A stretch of 64,000 nucleotides of DNA, taken from contig NZ_CP107942.1 in assembly GCF_036053395.1 (NCBI RefSeq), forward strand, positions 8,574,501-8,638,500, in the 5' to 3' direction. Origin of the DNA: Actinoplanes sp. NBC_00393. Lineage in GTDB: Bacteria; Actinomycetota; Actinomycetes; Mycobacteriales; Micromonosporaceae. Of the stretch, positions 26,834-35,517 are shown in pieces; positions within the stretch are counted from its first letter, which is position 1; each line of letters opens with the position of its first letter. A program made the translations under genes and the position numbers. A model generated the notes under the pieces. It saw only the letters and a program-made list of their open reading frames with translations, ran no database searches and had not been told where the DNA came from.

Positions 26834-27127
26834 GTGTATCTGATGATTTCGACGTACCTGAAGCCGCTCGCTGAGGTTGACGCCGCCCGCGAGGATCACC
26901 TGAACTTTGTCGCTGATCTGGAGAAGCGGGGCTTTTCGGTCACGGCCGGTCGTCAGGATCCGCCGCTCGGCGGGATCATCCTGCTGGACGTGGACACCGA
27001 GGCCGAGGCTCAGGCCTTGATCGCCGACGACCCCTATGTGCAGCGCGGCCTGGCCGCCTACACCGCCACCGGCTGGCAGATCAGCCGCGGCGCGCTGGCC
27101 GGCTACCAGCGCACCCGCAGCAGCTGA
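26834..27127 (+). CDS. YciI-like (ferredoxin-like fold) protein
   Basis: About 97 residues from GTG at 26834, or 94 from the ATG at 26843. The core I-S-T-Y-L-K-P-L-A-E-V-D-A-A-R-E-D-H and G-G-I-I-L-L-D-V-D-T-E-A-E-A-Q-A-L-I-A-D-D-P-Y matches YCII domains, small alpha-beta barrels with an Asp/His pair. Known members are dehydrochlorinases or of unknown role. No ribosome site is seen, and a possible -10 at 26822 suggests a leaderless message. A repeat tract starts 13 bases past its stop. Confidence 0.8.
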   Translation: MYLMISTYLKPLAEVDAAREDHLNFVADLEKRGFSVTAGRQDPPLGGIILLDVDTEAEAQALIADDPYVQRGLAAYTATGWQISRGALAGYQRTRSS

Positions 27128-27139
27128 GCAAACCGAGGC

Positions 27140-27402
27140 CCGCAGCTCGAGCGCGAGCGGCCGCCGCCGAAACGAGCGAGCGGCCGCAGCTTGAGCGCGA
27201 GCTGACGCGAGCGGCCGCGGCTAAAACGAGCGAACGGCCGCAGCTCGAGCGCGACCTGACGCGAGCGGCCGCGGCTGAAACGAGCGAGCGACCGCAACTC
27301 AAGCGCGGGCAGACGCGAGCGGCCGCAGCTGACGCGAGGGGCCGTGGCCGAAGCGAGTGGGCAAGGCCGAAGCTAGTGGGCAAGGCCGAAGCGAGTGGGC
27401 AA
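27140..27402. repeat. 54-bp and 19-bp tandem repeats after the YciI-like gene
   Basis: Units opening CCGCAGCTCGAGCGCGA start at 27140, 27184, 27238 and 27292; the first is shortened to 44 bp and the others are about 54 bp. Then three 19-bp GGCCGAAGCGAGTGGGCAA units occupy 27346-27402. The tract fills the gap between two convergent genes. No coding function is apparent. Confidence 0.88.
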
Positions 27403-27415
27403 GATCGGAGCGGGA

Positions 27416-28336
27416 TTACAGCTCGGCGAGGACCCGGGCGGTGTTCCATTCCGCGATCCGCCGCATCGGCTCCCGGTCAGGAAAATCGCCGTCGAGCAGC
27501 AGCAGGGGCCCGGCGACGAGCGACAGGTACTGCACCAGCCGGTACAGCGCCATCCTCGCCGGGTCCAGCTCGACCGTGTGCAAGAGCGGATAGTCGGCGT
27601 GGAAGCGCAGCTCAAGGAACGCATGCTCCCACTCGGCATCGAAAACCATCGCGCCCTCGATGTCGATCATGACCGGTTCCCCGGCCGATGACATCAGCAC
27701 ATGGTCCGGTCCCAGCTCGCCGTGGATCCAGCCCCATCTCGAGCGAGGTTCGACAGCGGCCAGGCGCGTGCTCAACGCGTACCCCAATCGCTCCTTTTGG
27801 GCGGCGATGACCGGAACGCGCGCTGCGGCCTCGGCCAAAGCGCGGCGGCCGCGTTCCGCGATGATCTCCTCGCACGGCGACGGATCATCCGGGCGCACAC
27901 CCGCCGCCGCATGCATGCGATGCAGCTGATCACGCAGCCGGCCGAGCGCCTCGCGGCCTGCGGCCACATCGCGCGCCAGCAGATCCTCCAGCGAGCCACC
28001 CCGGACGTCCTCAACGAGGGCCAGGTCCGTGCCACCAAGAGCAAAGAGCTCCGGCACGCGTACGCCCAAAGCGCCCAACCGTTCCCGCCGGTCAAGAAAC
28101 GCCGCCCGGCTGGAGGTCGCCCCGAGCGGACCGACCGCGAGCACAGTCTGCGCCGGCCAGTAGTTCTCGTCACGATGCCACCGGTAGGCCAGACAGCTGC
28201 CCCCGTCGGCGAACCGAAGCCGGTAGACGCCCTTGGCCGTCCCGCCGCTGAGCCGTTCGGAGGCGACCAGCTCCCGGTCCCCGAACGCGGACCGGATCGG
28301 TTCGGCAAGATCGGCATGGTCCACGTTGGTGCGCAC
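27416..28336 (-). CDS. Aminoglycoside phosphotransferase-fold protein with altered catalytic loop
   Basis: 306 residues from GTG at 28336. The bilobal APH/choline kinase fold is indicated by S-G-G-T-A-K-G-V-Y-R (nucleotide loop, 30-39), L-V-E-D (hinge, 107-110), H-G-E-L-G-P-D-H (205-212) and D-I-E (225-227). Usual family members have H-x-D-x4-N; here the catalytic Asp is Glu (E207) and the Asn is His (H212). The metal-binding D-x-E/D is kept. Activity may be changed or lost. It lies 9 bases downstream of a phosphoribosyltransferase gene, so the two are probably co-transcribed. Substrate unknown. Confidence 0.8.
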   Translation of the reverse strand: MRTNVDHADLAEPIRSAFGDRELVASERLSGGTAKGVYRLRFADGGSCLAYRWHRDENYWPAQTVLAVGPLGATSSRAAFLDRRERLGALGVRVPELFALGGTDLALVEDVRGGSLEDLLARDVAAGREALGRLRDQLHRMHAAAGVRPDDPSPCEEIIAERGRRALAEAAARVPVIAAQKERLGYALSTRLAAVEPRSRWGWIHGELGPDHVLMSSAGEPVMIDIEGAMVFDAEWEHAFLELRFHADYPLLHTVELDPARMALYRLVQYLSLVAGPLLLLDGDFPDREPMRRIAEWNTARVLAEL

Positions 28337-28345
28337 CGCGTGACC

Positions 28346-28888
28346 CTACGGGTCGAGGTCGGCTCCGGTCAGCAGACTTTTGATCCGCAGCTCGGCGGTG
28401 ACCGCGGGCGGGCACTCGTCGACGATCACCGCCGTGCCCAGGTAGCGACTGCCGAACAGATCACGCAGTCCGCGGGCCTGAGCGCCGGTGGCGGCCCAGT
28501 CGTCGACGACGAGCACCCGGTCGTGGTCGGTGATCAGCCGCTGGCGTACGCCGAGGTGTTGAACATCACCCCGATGATCTGCAGGCACCTCGGCCCAGAT
28601 CATCGGTTCGGCTATGGGGCGGCGAGCGCCGGCCCGGTAGGCCTCCACGAACCCGATGCCGAGCGCCCGCGCGACCAGCGGACCGAGCAGAAATCCGGTC
28701 ACTTCGGGGGCGACCACCACAGTTGGCTGCTCGGCCCGGAAGAATTCACCCAGCGCCGGGCCCAGACCGTCCAGGATCTTCGGTTCCCGCCACCAGCCGG
28801 ACCGGTCGCTGACCAGATATTCGCTGTTCGGAGCGGGGTTGGTCCAGCGGAACTCGGAGCGCAGAAGATCACGGAGATCGTGGGTCAC
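28346..28888 (-). CDS. Phosphoribosyltransferase-fold protein
   Basis: 180 residues from GTG at 28888. The PRPP-binding loop V-L-V-V-D-D-W-A-A-T-G-A-Q is clear (about residues 123-135), and V-V-V-A-P-E-V-T-G-F precedes it (about 57-66), as in type I phosphoribosyltransferases related to adenine PRTase. Such proteins salvage bases or act as regulators. Co-transcribed with the phosphotransferase-fold gene. The base is not predictable. Confidence 0.82.
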   Translation of the reverse strand: MTHDLRDLLRSEFRWTNPAPNSEYLVSDRSGWWREPKILDGLGPALGEFFRAEQPTVVVAPEVTGFLLGPLVARALGIGFVEAYRAGARRPIAEPMIWAEVPADHRGDVQHLGVRQRLITDHDRVLVVDDWAATGAQARGLRDLFGSRYLGTAVIVDECPPAVTAELRIKSLLTGADLDP

Positions 28889-29012
28889 GGGAACATCCTG
28901 TCACCGTGTCGCAGCCCTTCGTGGACCGACCGAATGACGCCGGGACTAACAGGCGGACAGACTCGTCTCAACCTAGGGGTCAAGTTGATGCCCGACGTGG
29001 GGCCGATCGGGC

Positions 29013-30140
29013 ATGCTGTTCCCCGAACCCATGCCTAATCTCGCGCCGGGCCGCCGCCCGCTGAGCCCAGAGAACCGCGCCGGACTCGGCGCGGCCCTTG
29101 TGCTGCTCGCTGTCGTGTCCGCCGTGGAGTTCGCGGACGGTCCGCCGGCCGACTTCGTGGGGCTGCTGGCGACCGTGCCGTTCGTCGCCGCGCTGTTCGC
29201 CGGCTGGCAGATGGTTCTCGGGGTCGGCGTGCTGGCCACGGTGGTCGGGGCGACCTTCGTCGGCACCGCCGGCGACCATGACATGACCGGCCTGGTGAAC
29301 CTGATGGGCATCATGCTGGCCACCGGGGTGGCGGCGGCCGGCGCGACGATCCGCCAGCGGCAGGCCGAGCGGATCGCCGAGCTGCTGCGCCTGGCCGCGG
29401 TCGCTCAGCAGGCGGTGCTCCGGCCGATCGGGCCGCAGGTCGGCTCGCTCGCGATCGCCGGGCGCTACATCTCGGCGACGGCCGCGGCGGACATCGGTGG
29501 GGACCTCTACGAGGCGCTGAACACGCCGTACGGGGTTCGGATCATCATCGGTGACGTCCGCGGAAAGGGCCTGGACGCGGTCCGGCTGGCGAGCATCGTG
29601 CTGGGTTCCTACCGGCACGTGGCGTACGAGAAGCCGGACATCAAGGCGATCGTGGCGGATCTGGACCGGGCGGTGGCCCGCAGCGTCGGTGACGAGGATT
29701 TCGTGACCGCGGCCCTGGTCGAGGAGCGCGGCGGCACGCTGACCATCGTCAACTGTGGACATCCTGCCCCGCTGCTGTTGCGGCGAGGGCAGGTCATCCC
29801 GCTGGAGCCGCCGGCCCCGGCGCCGCCGCTCGGCTTCATGCCCGAGGTGAAGGCGCGGGTCGAGCGGCTGGAGCCGGGTGACCGGCTGCTGCTCTTCACC
29901 GACGGGCTCGGTGAGGCCCGTCGGGAGGGCGAGTTCTTCCCGACCGCCGACCGGGCCTGGCGGCTGCTCGGCCACGGCACCGTCGGGGACGGGCTGGCGT
30001 CGCTGGAGACCGCCCTGCACGACTGGGTCTACGGCCGCCTCGAGGACGACATCGCCCTGGTCCTGCTGGAGTATTCGGGGCCGGACGGCGGCGCTGCCGT
30101 TTCCGTGCCCAGCTGGGAAGTCGGAGCTGCCGGCAGCTGA
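29013..30140 (+). CDS. Membrane SpoIIE-type PP2C phosphatase
   Basis: 375 residues; ATG at 29013 (or 29031). Three to four membrane helices in the first 110 residues, a short helical linker, then a PPM/SpoIIE domain (about 145-355): D-I-G-G-D-L-Y-E, G-D-V-R-G-K-G, N-C-G-H-P-A-P-L and T-D-G-L-G-E-A-R are the metal-binding motifs. These enzymes usually dephosphorylate anti-sigma antagonists in partner-switch systems. No STAS or anti-sigma kinase gene is close, so the partner lies elsewhere. Convergent with a tiny gene starting right at its stop. Confidence 0.9.
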   Translation: MLFPEPMPNLAPGRRPLSPENRAGLGAALVLLAVVSAVEFADGPPADFVGLLATVPFVAALFAGWQMVLGVGVLATVVGATFVGTAGDHDMTGLVNLMGIMLATGVAAAGATIRQRQAERIAELLRLAAVAQQAVLRPIGPQVGSLAIAGRYISATAAADIGGDLYEALNTPYGVRIIIGDVRGKGLDAVRLASIVLGSYRHVAYEKPDIKAIVADLDRAVARSVGDEDFVTAALVEERGGTLTIVNCGHPAPLLLRRGQVIPLEPPAPAPPLGFMPEVKARVERLEPGDRLLLFTDGLGEARREGEFFPTADRAWRLLGHGTVGDGLASLETALHDWVYGRLEDDIALVLLEYSGPDGGAAVSVPSWEVGAAGS

Positions 30141-30293
30141 CTAAGCTGCGGTCTCCTCCGGTTCGACCGGCGCCGGGGAGACCGGCGCGGGCACCGGCGG
30201 TACCGGCTCGGGCTGACGGTGCCGGCCGACGTAGTTGCGTGGCTGGTTGGCCTGGCGCGGCTCCGGAATCAGGCTCTTGATGGTGGCGAACAT
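30141..30293 (-). CDS. Small Pro-rich protein (50 residues)
   Basis: ATG at 30293 with AGGGGGAC just upstream; the stop directly abuts the phosphatase stop codon. The product begins M-F-A-T-I-K-S-L-I-P-E-P-R and then becomes Pro/Glu/Val-rich, ending P-E-E-T-A-A. No signal peptide or membrane segment is seen. Too short for normal gene finding. Evidence is the ribosome site and codon pattern only. Confidence 0.5.
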   Translation of the reverse strand: MFATIKSLIPEPRQANQPRNYVGRHRQPEPVPPVPAPVSPAPVEPEETAA

Positions 30294-30517
30294 GGCGTCC
30301 CCCTGAGTCATCGGCGAAACGTTCTTCGCTGTCTATCCGGTGAAACGAACCTTCATCGCCCGCGATACGTGGTCTGAGTGTCGAAGTCCGCAAATGGCCG
30401 AACGGCTGTATCGCATGCCACCTGATCGGAGACGTTTGGGCCACGAACCGACGGACAACCGCCCCTTCCTGGTGGGTTCACCCGGAAGTCCTGCCCGGGT
30501 TGTCGGTGCCTACCGAT

Positions 30518-30548
30518 CAGTAATACAGTGGGGTTACTGACGGGTAAC
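30518..30548. promoter_or_regulatory. Overlapping palindromes upstream of fadE
   Basis: CAGTAA-N10-TTACTG (30518-30539) and GTTAC-N6-GTAAC (30533-30548) overlap just before the acyl-CoA dehydrogenase start at 30577. This resembles TetR-type fatty-acid regulator operators, but no regulator gene is present in the window. Confidence 0.5.
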
Positions 30549-30576
30549 TCGCGTCCGGAGAGCGGGGCCAAGCACC

Positions 30577-32433
30577 ATGACGCACTACAAGAGCAACCTT
30601 CGGGACCTCCAGTTCAACCTGTTCGAGGTCTTCGGAGCTGACAAGGCGTTCGGCCAGGCGCCGTTCGACGAGATTGACGCGGAGACCGCGCGCGACGTGC
30701 TCGCCGAGGTCAACCGGCTGGCGCGCGAGGATCTCGCGGCCAGCTACACCGAGGCCGACCGGAATCCTCCGGTCTTCGACCCGGCGACGCACACCGCGCC
30801 GCTGCCCGAGTCGTTCAAGAAGTCCTACGAGACCTTCATGGCCTCGGAGTTCTGGCGGCTCGACCTTCCTTCCGCGCTGGGCGGCACGATGGCCCCGCGG
30901 ACCCTGTGGTGGGCCATCGCCGAGCAGGTGCTCGGTGCGAACGCCCCGATCTGGATGTATTCGTCCGGTCCCTCGTTCGCCCACGTGGCGTACACCGAGG
31001 GCACCGAGGAGCAGAAGCAGTGGGCGAAGCTCTTCGTCGAGAAGCAGTGGGGCTCGACCATGGTGCTGACCGAGCCGGACGCCGGCTCGGACGTCGGCGC
31101 CGGCCGCGCCCGCGCCATTCCGCAGCCGGACGGCTCGTGGCACATCGAGGGCGTCAAGCGCTTCATCACCTCGGGTGAGCACGACCTGACCGACAACATC
31201 ATCCACTACGTCCTGGCCCGCCCGGTGGGCGTCGAGGGCGTCGGCGGCCCGGGCACCAAGGGCCTGTCGCTGTTCATCGTGCCGAAGTACCACTTCGACG
31301 CGGAGACCGGCGAGTTGGGCGAGCGCAACGGCGTCTACGCGACGAACGTCGAGCACAAGATGGGCATCAAGGTCTCGAACACCTGCGAGATGACCTTCGG
31401 CGAGCACGGCACCCCGGCCAAGGGCTGGCTGCTGGGCGACAAGCACGAGGGCATCCGCCAGATGTTCATGATCATTGAGTACGCCCGGATGATGGTCGGC
31501 ACCAAGGCGATCGCCACCCTGTCGACGGGTTACCTCAACGCGCTGGAGTACGCGAAGAACCGCGTACAGGGCGCCGACCTGGTGCAGAACACCGACAAGG
31601 CCGCGCCTCGGGTCAGCATCACCCACCACCCGGACGTACGCCGTTCGCTGCTCCTGCAGAAGTCGTACGCCGAGGCCCTGCGCGCCCTGGTGATCTACAC
31701 GGCCAGCTGGCAGGACAAGGTTCTGATCGCCGAGGCGGCCGGCGACGAGAAGGCCGCCAAGGCCGCGAGCCGGGTCAACGACCTGCTGCTTCCGCTGGTC
31801 AAGGGCGTCGGCTCGGAGCGGGCGTACGAGCTGCTCGGTCACGAGTCGCTGCAGACCTTCGGCGGTTCCGGCTTCCTGCAGGACTACCCGCTGGAGCAGT
31901 ACGTCCGGGACGCGAAGATCGACACCCTGTACGAGGGCACGACCGCGATCCAGAGCCTCGACCTGATCTTCCGCAAGATCGTCAAGGACAACGGCCGCTC
32001 GCTCGCCGCGGTGGCCTCCGAGATCCAGGCCTTCGTCGAGAGCGAGGCCGGCAACGGTCAGCTCAAGAACGAGCGGCTGGGCCTCGGCAAGGCGCTCGCC
32101 GAGATGCAGCAGATCCTCGGCACCACGCTGGGCTGGCTGCAGGCGGTTCAGGGCGGCGAGGCCCGCGAGCTCTACAAGATCGGCCTGACCTCGCGCCGGG
32201 TCCTGCTGGCGCTCGGCGACGTCGTCCTCGCGTGGCTGCTGCTGCGCCAGGCCGAGGTGGCTCTCAACGCGCTGAACGGTGACGTGTCCGAGGCCGACAA
32301 GAACTTCTACACCGGCAAGGTGGCGGCGGCCCGCTTCTTCGTCCGCGAGGTCCTGCCCCGGATCGGCGCCGACCGCCGGATCATCGAGAACACCAACCTG
32401 GACGCGATGGACCTCTCCGAGGACGCGTTCTGA
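30577..32433 (+). CDS. Acyl-CoA dehydrogenase, FadE5-like
   Basis: 618 residues, close in length and organisation to mycobacterial FadE5 (about 611). The opening [10 protein letters not shown], the FAD-domain signature [17 protein letters not shown] and V-K-R-F-I-T-S, and the catalytic-Glu segment L-Y-E-G-T-T-A-I-Q are present. A helical C-terminal extension of about 150 residues sets this group apart from 380-residue enzymes. It performs the first step of fatty acyl-CoA beta-oxidation using FAD. Single-gene transcript with an operator-like palindrome before it and a hairpin after it. Confidence 0.93.
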   Translation: MTHYKSNLRDLQFNLFEVFGADKAFGQAPFDEIDAETARDVLAEVNRLAREDLAASYTEADRNPPVFDPATHTAPLPESFKKSYETFMASEFWRLDLPSALGGTMAPRTLWWAIAEQVLGANAPIWMYSSGPSFAHVAYTEGTEEQKQWAKLFVEKQWGSTMVLTEPDAGSDVGAGRARAIPQPDGSWHIEGVKRFITSGEHDLTDNIIHYVLARPVGVEGVGGPGTKGLSLFIVPKYHFDAETGELGERNGVYATNVEHKMGIKVSNTCEMTFGEHGTPAKGWLLGDKHEGIRQMFMIIEYARMMVGTKAIATLSTGYLNALEYAKNRVQGADLVQNTDKAAPRVSITHHPDVRRSLLLQKSYAEALRALVIYTASWQDKVLIAEAAGDEKAAKAASRVNDLLLPLVKGVGSERAYELLGHESLQTFGGSGFLQDYPLEQYVRDAKIDTLYEGTTAIQSLDLIFRKIVKDNGRSLAAVASEIQAFVESEAGNGQLKNERLGLGKALAEMQQILGTTLGWLQAVQGGEARELYKIGLTSRRVLLALGDVVLAWLLLRQAEVALNALNGDVSEADKNFYTGKVAAARFFVREVLPRIGADRRIIENTNLDAMDLSEDAF

Positions 32434-32467
32434 TCTGAAGCTTTTCCCACTCTCCTGAAAAAGACGA

Positions 32468-32497
32468 AGGCCGGCGGACAAGGGCGTCCGCCGGCCT
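32468..32497 (+). terminator. Terminator after fadE
   Basis: AGGCCGGCGGAC pairs perfectly with GTCCGCCGGCCT around a 6-base loop, followed by CCGTTTTCG. Classic intrinsic terminator 35 bases after the stop codon. Confidence 0.85.
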
Positions 32498-32595
32498 CCG
32501 TTTTCGTATGGCGCAAAACCGACGTGACGAAACCGTATCGACGTGTCGTATGATCCTCGGCAATCTCCTGAGTGGATCTTCGTGCGGAGCCTTCG

Positions 32596-34785
32596 TTGCG
32601 CCTTGTCTCGTCATTGCTGATCTCAACTTTGCTCGTCGGCTCGTGGGCGGCCCCGGCCGCCGCTTCCGCGCACGACTTCGAGGTGCTGCCAGGCCGTCTC
32701 GTGGTCGGTCTGACCACGTCCGCGGACCCCGCGCGGGTGCTGGAGCGTCTCGGTGACCTCGCCCTCGCCAGCCGCCCGGTTCCGGGAATGTCGGCCATGG
32801 TGGTCGACGTGCCGCCGGATCGCGCCGAGGAGGCCATGCGGAAGGCTTACGGCACCGGAGTCCGCCATTTACGGTCCGACGTGAAGCTCGTGCCCGGTGG
32901 GGAGCCTGGGCCCGGTGAGACCGGGACGCTGGAAACCGTGCGGATGCCTGCTGCGAAGACGTGGGCCACCGATGGGCGGGGCACGATCGTCGGCGTGGTG
33001 GACACCGGTGTCAGCCCGACGGCATTGTTGCCCGCTGGCCGGATCCTTCCGGGACAGGACTTCGTGGACGGTGATGCCGACGCCACCGACGAGGACGGAC
33101 ACGGCTCGCTGGTGGCGAGTCTGATCGCCGGCACGGGGGAAACCGGCGTCTGTGCCCAGTGCCGGATCCTGCCGGTCCGGGCCATGTCCGGCCGTGACGG
33201 TGGCACGGCATCCGACCTTGCGGCCGGCATCGTCTGGGCGGTGAAGAACGGGGCTCGGGTGGTCACCGTGACGGCGTCCGGGTGGACCAGCAGCGACGTG
33301 CTCCATGACGCCGTCGACTACGCCAGGGTTCACGGTGTGCTTGTCGTGGGCTCCACCCACCTACCCGCGATCGCCACCCCGGATCTGTCCAACCGGCCCC
33401 GGGAGGGCCTGACTGTCGGCGCCGTGGACGGCGCAGGCCGGAAGGGCCCGGGCACGCTGCCCAGCCATGGTTACTGGACCGACGTGGCGGCCGCCGACAA
33501 CCTTCGGGTGCTCGGCGAGCAGCACCTCGATGGTGGCGTCGGTGCGATCGCGGTCGTCTCGGGCACTGCTGCTCTGGCCTTCGCCGCGAAGCCGGGCGCC
33601 ACGGCGGCCGAGGTGCGCGAGGCGATACTGCGGACCGCGATCCCGAGCCCCGAGCTGGCCGAGGACGCGCCGATCCTGAATGCCGGTCGGCTGCTGAGCG
33701 AGTTCGGCGCGGCCGACCGGCAGGCGCCGAAAGTGAATTCGACCGGCCTGGCCGCCGGTCAGGTCATCACCGCCACTCCGGTCGAGGTGCGTCCGGTCGT
33801 CACCGACGACCACGCGGTAGCACGTGTCGAGGTCGTCGTGGACGGTGAGGTGATCGCCGAGCGTGGCACGCCGTGGGCCGAGCCGCTGCGGTTGTCGGCG
33901 CCCGCCGGCTGGAGCGGGGACAAGACCATCACGATCCGTGCCTACGACGACGCGGGCAACATCGGCACGGGTACGACCGTGGTCCGGTTCGACACCGCCG
34001 CGCCCGCGATCTCGATCGTCTCGCCCAAGCCGGCCGCCACGGTACGGAACCTCGTCGAGGTCGTCGTCAGCGCTGAGGACGACGTGACCGAGGTGACGGT
34101 GGCCGGGGTCGCACTGACGCGTCAGCCGGGTACCAGCACGTGGAGCGGGAAGATCAGGGTCCCGGAGGGGCGCGGCGCCTCCTTCACGGTCCACGCCCTC
34201 GACGCTGCCGGCAACAACCACTACACAAGCTGGTCCGGTCACGCCGACGACTCGGGGCCGACGGCCACCTCCATGAGCCCCGCGGCGAGCGCCAAGGTGC
34301 GCGGCACATTCACGACGAAGCTGACCGGGGTCACCGACAACGTCTCCGGTGTCGCGAAGGCGGAACTGTGGGCGAACGGGAGATACCTCGGGACGGGCAC
34401 CTCGAAGCAGGTCCCGACCGGCCGGACCAATGGCAAGGTCACGCTGACCTGGAAGCTGACCGACAAGGTCGGCAACACCCGTTCCTACACGCGGACCGTG
34501 ATCGCGGACAACAAGGCGCCGACCGTGTCGATCACCAAGGCGCCGGGGAACAAGGCCAAGGTCAAGGGCACGGTCAAGGTCTCGGTCAAAGCGACCGACA
34601 CCAGCGGCATCGCGCGGGTCGAGCTGATCATCAACGGCAAGGTGGTCGCTCGGGACACCACCGCGGGGTACGCGCTGAGCGTCAACACCGCGAAGCAGAA
34701 GAAGACGATGAAGGTGCAGGTCCGGGCGTACGACAAGCTGGGCAACGTCACCTGGACGACGACCCGGACCTGGTACCGGAAGTAA
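32596..34785 (+). CDS. Secreted subtilase-fold protein, probable pseudo-protease, with Ig-like repeats
   Basis: About 730 residues from TTG at 32596 (CGGAG 6 nt upstream; GTG 32572 is the alternative). A signal peptide ends near A-A-A-S-A. The S8 domain keeps Asp136 in V-V-D-T-G-V and His169 in D-G-H-G-S. The usual G-T-S-x-A-x-P is not found: where it should lie the sequence reads G-G-V-G-A-I-A-V-V-S-G-T-A-A-L (about 312-326), and the region of the oxyanion Asn reads V-V-G-S-T-H. From about 380 to the end are three to four Ig-like domains ending each at W or Y/R motifs. No membrane anchor at the C-terminus. The protein may bind rather than cut. Confidence 0.85.
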   Translation: MRLVSSLLISTLLVGSWAAPAAASAHDFEVLPGRLVVGLTTSADPARVLERLGDLALASRPVPGMSAMVVDVPPDRAEEAMRKAYGTGVRHLRSDVKLVPGGEPGPGETGTLETVRMPAAKTWATDGRGTIVGVVDTGVSPTALLPAGRILPGQDFVDGDADATDEDGHGSLVASLIAGTGETGVCAQCRILPVRAMSGRDGGTASDLAAGIVWAVKNGARVVTVTASGWTSSDVLHDAVDYARVHGVLVVGSTHLPAIATPDLSNRPREGLTVGAVDGAGRKGPGTLPSHGYWTDVAAADNLRVLGEQHLDGGVGAIAVVSGTAALAFAAKPGATAAEVREAILRTAIPSPELAEDAPILNAGRLLSEFGAADRQAPKVNSTGLAAGQVITATPVEVRPVVTDDHAVARVEVVVDGEVIAERGTPWAEPLRLSAPAGWSGDKTITIRAYDDAGNIGTGTTVVRFDTAAPAISIVSPKPAATVRNLVEVVVSAEDDVTEVTVAGVALTRQPGTSTWSGKIRVPEGRGASFTVHALDAAGNNHYTSWSGHADDSGPTATSMSPAASAKVRGTFTTKLTGVTDNVSGVAKAELWANGRYLGTGTSKQVPTGRTNGKVTLTWKLTDKVGNTRSYTRTVIADNKAPTVSITKAPGNKAKVKGTVKVSVKATDTSGIARVELIINGKVVARDTTAGYALSVNTAKQKKTMKVQVRAYDKLGNVTWTTTRTWYRK

Positions 34786-34791
34786 TCGGCC

Positions 34792-35310
34792 TCAGCCGCG
34801 GGCGGTGTGCTGCCGGATCAGGCGCATCGCCCCCGGCTCGGTCTCGGACCAGGGCTGATCAGTCGTGTGCACGGCCAGGCCGGAGGTCTTCATCTCGACG
34901 ACCGCGCCGGAGAACTGGTCGTCCGGCATCAGCAGAGCGGACACTTCGGACATAGTCGGATTGTGACCGACGACGAGGACCGTGCGGACCGTCTCGGAAA
35001 CCGCGCGGAGCAGGTCGAACACCTCGGTACGCCCGCCCCAGTAGAGATCGTCCTCATAGTGCACCTCGGGCATCGGCCGGGAGTTCTCCCCGTTCGCCAG
35101 CGCGACGGCGGCGTGCTGCCAGGTCTGCCGGGTGCGCTTGGCCGGTGAGCAGATCACCAGGTCGGGGCGGAGCTTCTCGTCGGCCAGCCACGATCCGGCG
35201 GCGGTGGCGTCGGAATCACCCCGCGTGGTGAGCGCGCGGTCGAAGTCGTCGAGTTCGCCGGGCGTTTCCGCCTTGGCGTGGCGCAGCAGGATGAGCGTCC
35301 GCGGAGTCAT
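34792..35310 (-). CDS. sixA: Phosphohistidine phosphatase SixA-type protein
   Basis: 172 residues from ATG at 35310, matching the family start R-T-L-I-L-L-R-H-A-K-A-E. The histidine phosphatase superfamily needs the L-R-H motif (His10 or so) and a second His, seen in V-V-G-H-N-P-T. SixA dephosphorylates His on ArcB HPt domains or the NPr system in E. coli; the actinobacterial target is not known. It converges on the subtilase-like gene with 6 bases between stops. Confidence 0.88.
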   Translation of the reverse strand: MTPRTLILLRHAKAETPGELDDFDRALTTRGDSDATAAGSWLADEKLRPDLVICSPAKRTRQTWQHAAVALANGENSRPMPEVHYEDDLYWGGRTEVFDLLRAVSETVRTVLVVGHNPTMSEVSALLMPDDQFSGAVVEMKTSGLAVHTTDQPWSETEPGAMRLIRQHTARG

Positions 35311-35419
35311 TGGAACAGCTTGCCTGATTGGAACTTCACGCGTGCGGGTAAACGGTCGATCGACGCATTCACCACGGTCGAGCGAGCTCGCCCGGCCGCG
35401 CGGACACCGGTGAACCATT

Positions 35420-35503
35420 TTCAACCTGGCCTCGGGCCCGCAGGCGTCGGGATTGTTCACAAGCGCCAGGCCGTAGGCCCTGGCCACGTTGAAAAAAGTT
35501 CAA
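35420..35503 (+). promoter_or_regulatory. Leader with alternative hairpins before the DUF6458 gene
   Basis: TTCAAC (35420-35425) can pair with GTTGAA (35488-35493). The same TTGAA can instead pair with TTCAA (35499-35503). CCAGG/CCTGG forms an inner hairpin. The ribosome site AAGGAGG follows at once, so the leader could be a switch or attenuator (inference). Confidence 0.35.
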
Positions 35504-35517
35504 TCAAGGAGGGTCCG

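Noticed and set aside
30517..32481. A 654-codon open frame on the minus strand
   Set aside because: Antisense to the FadE5-like gene and lacking any recognisable domain.
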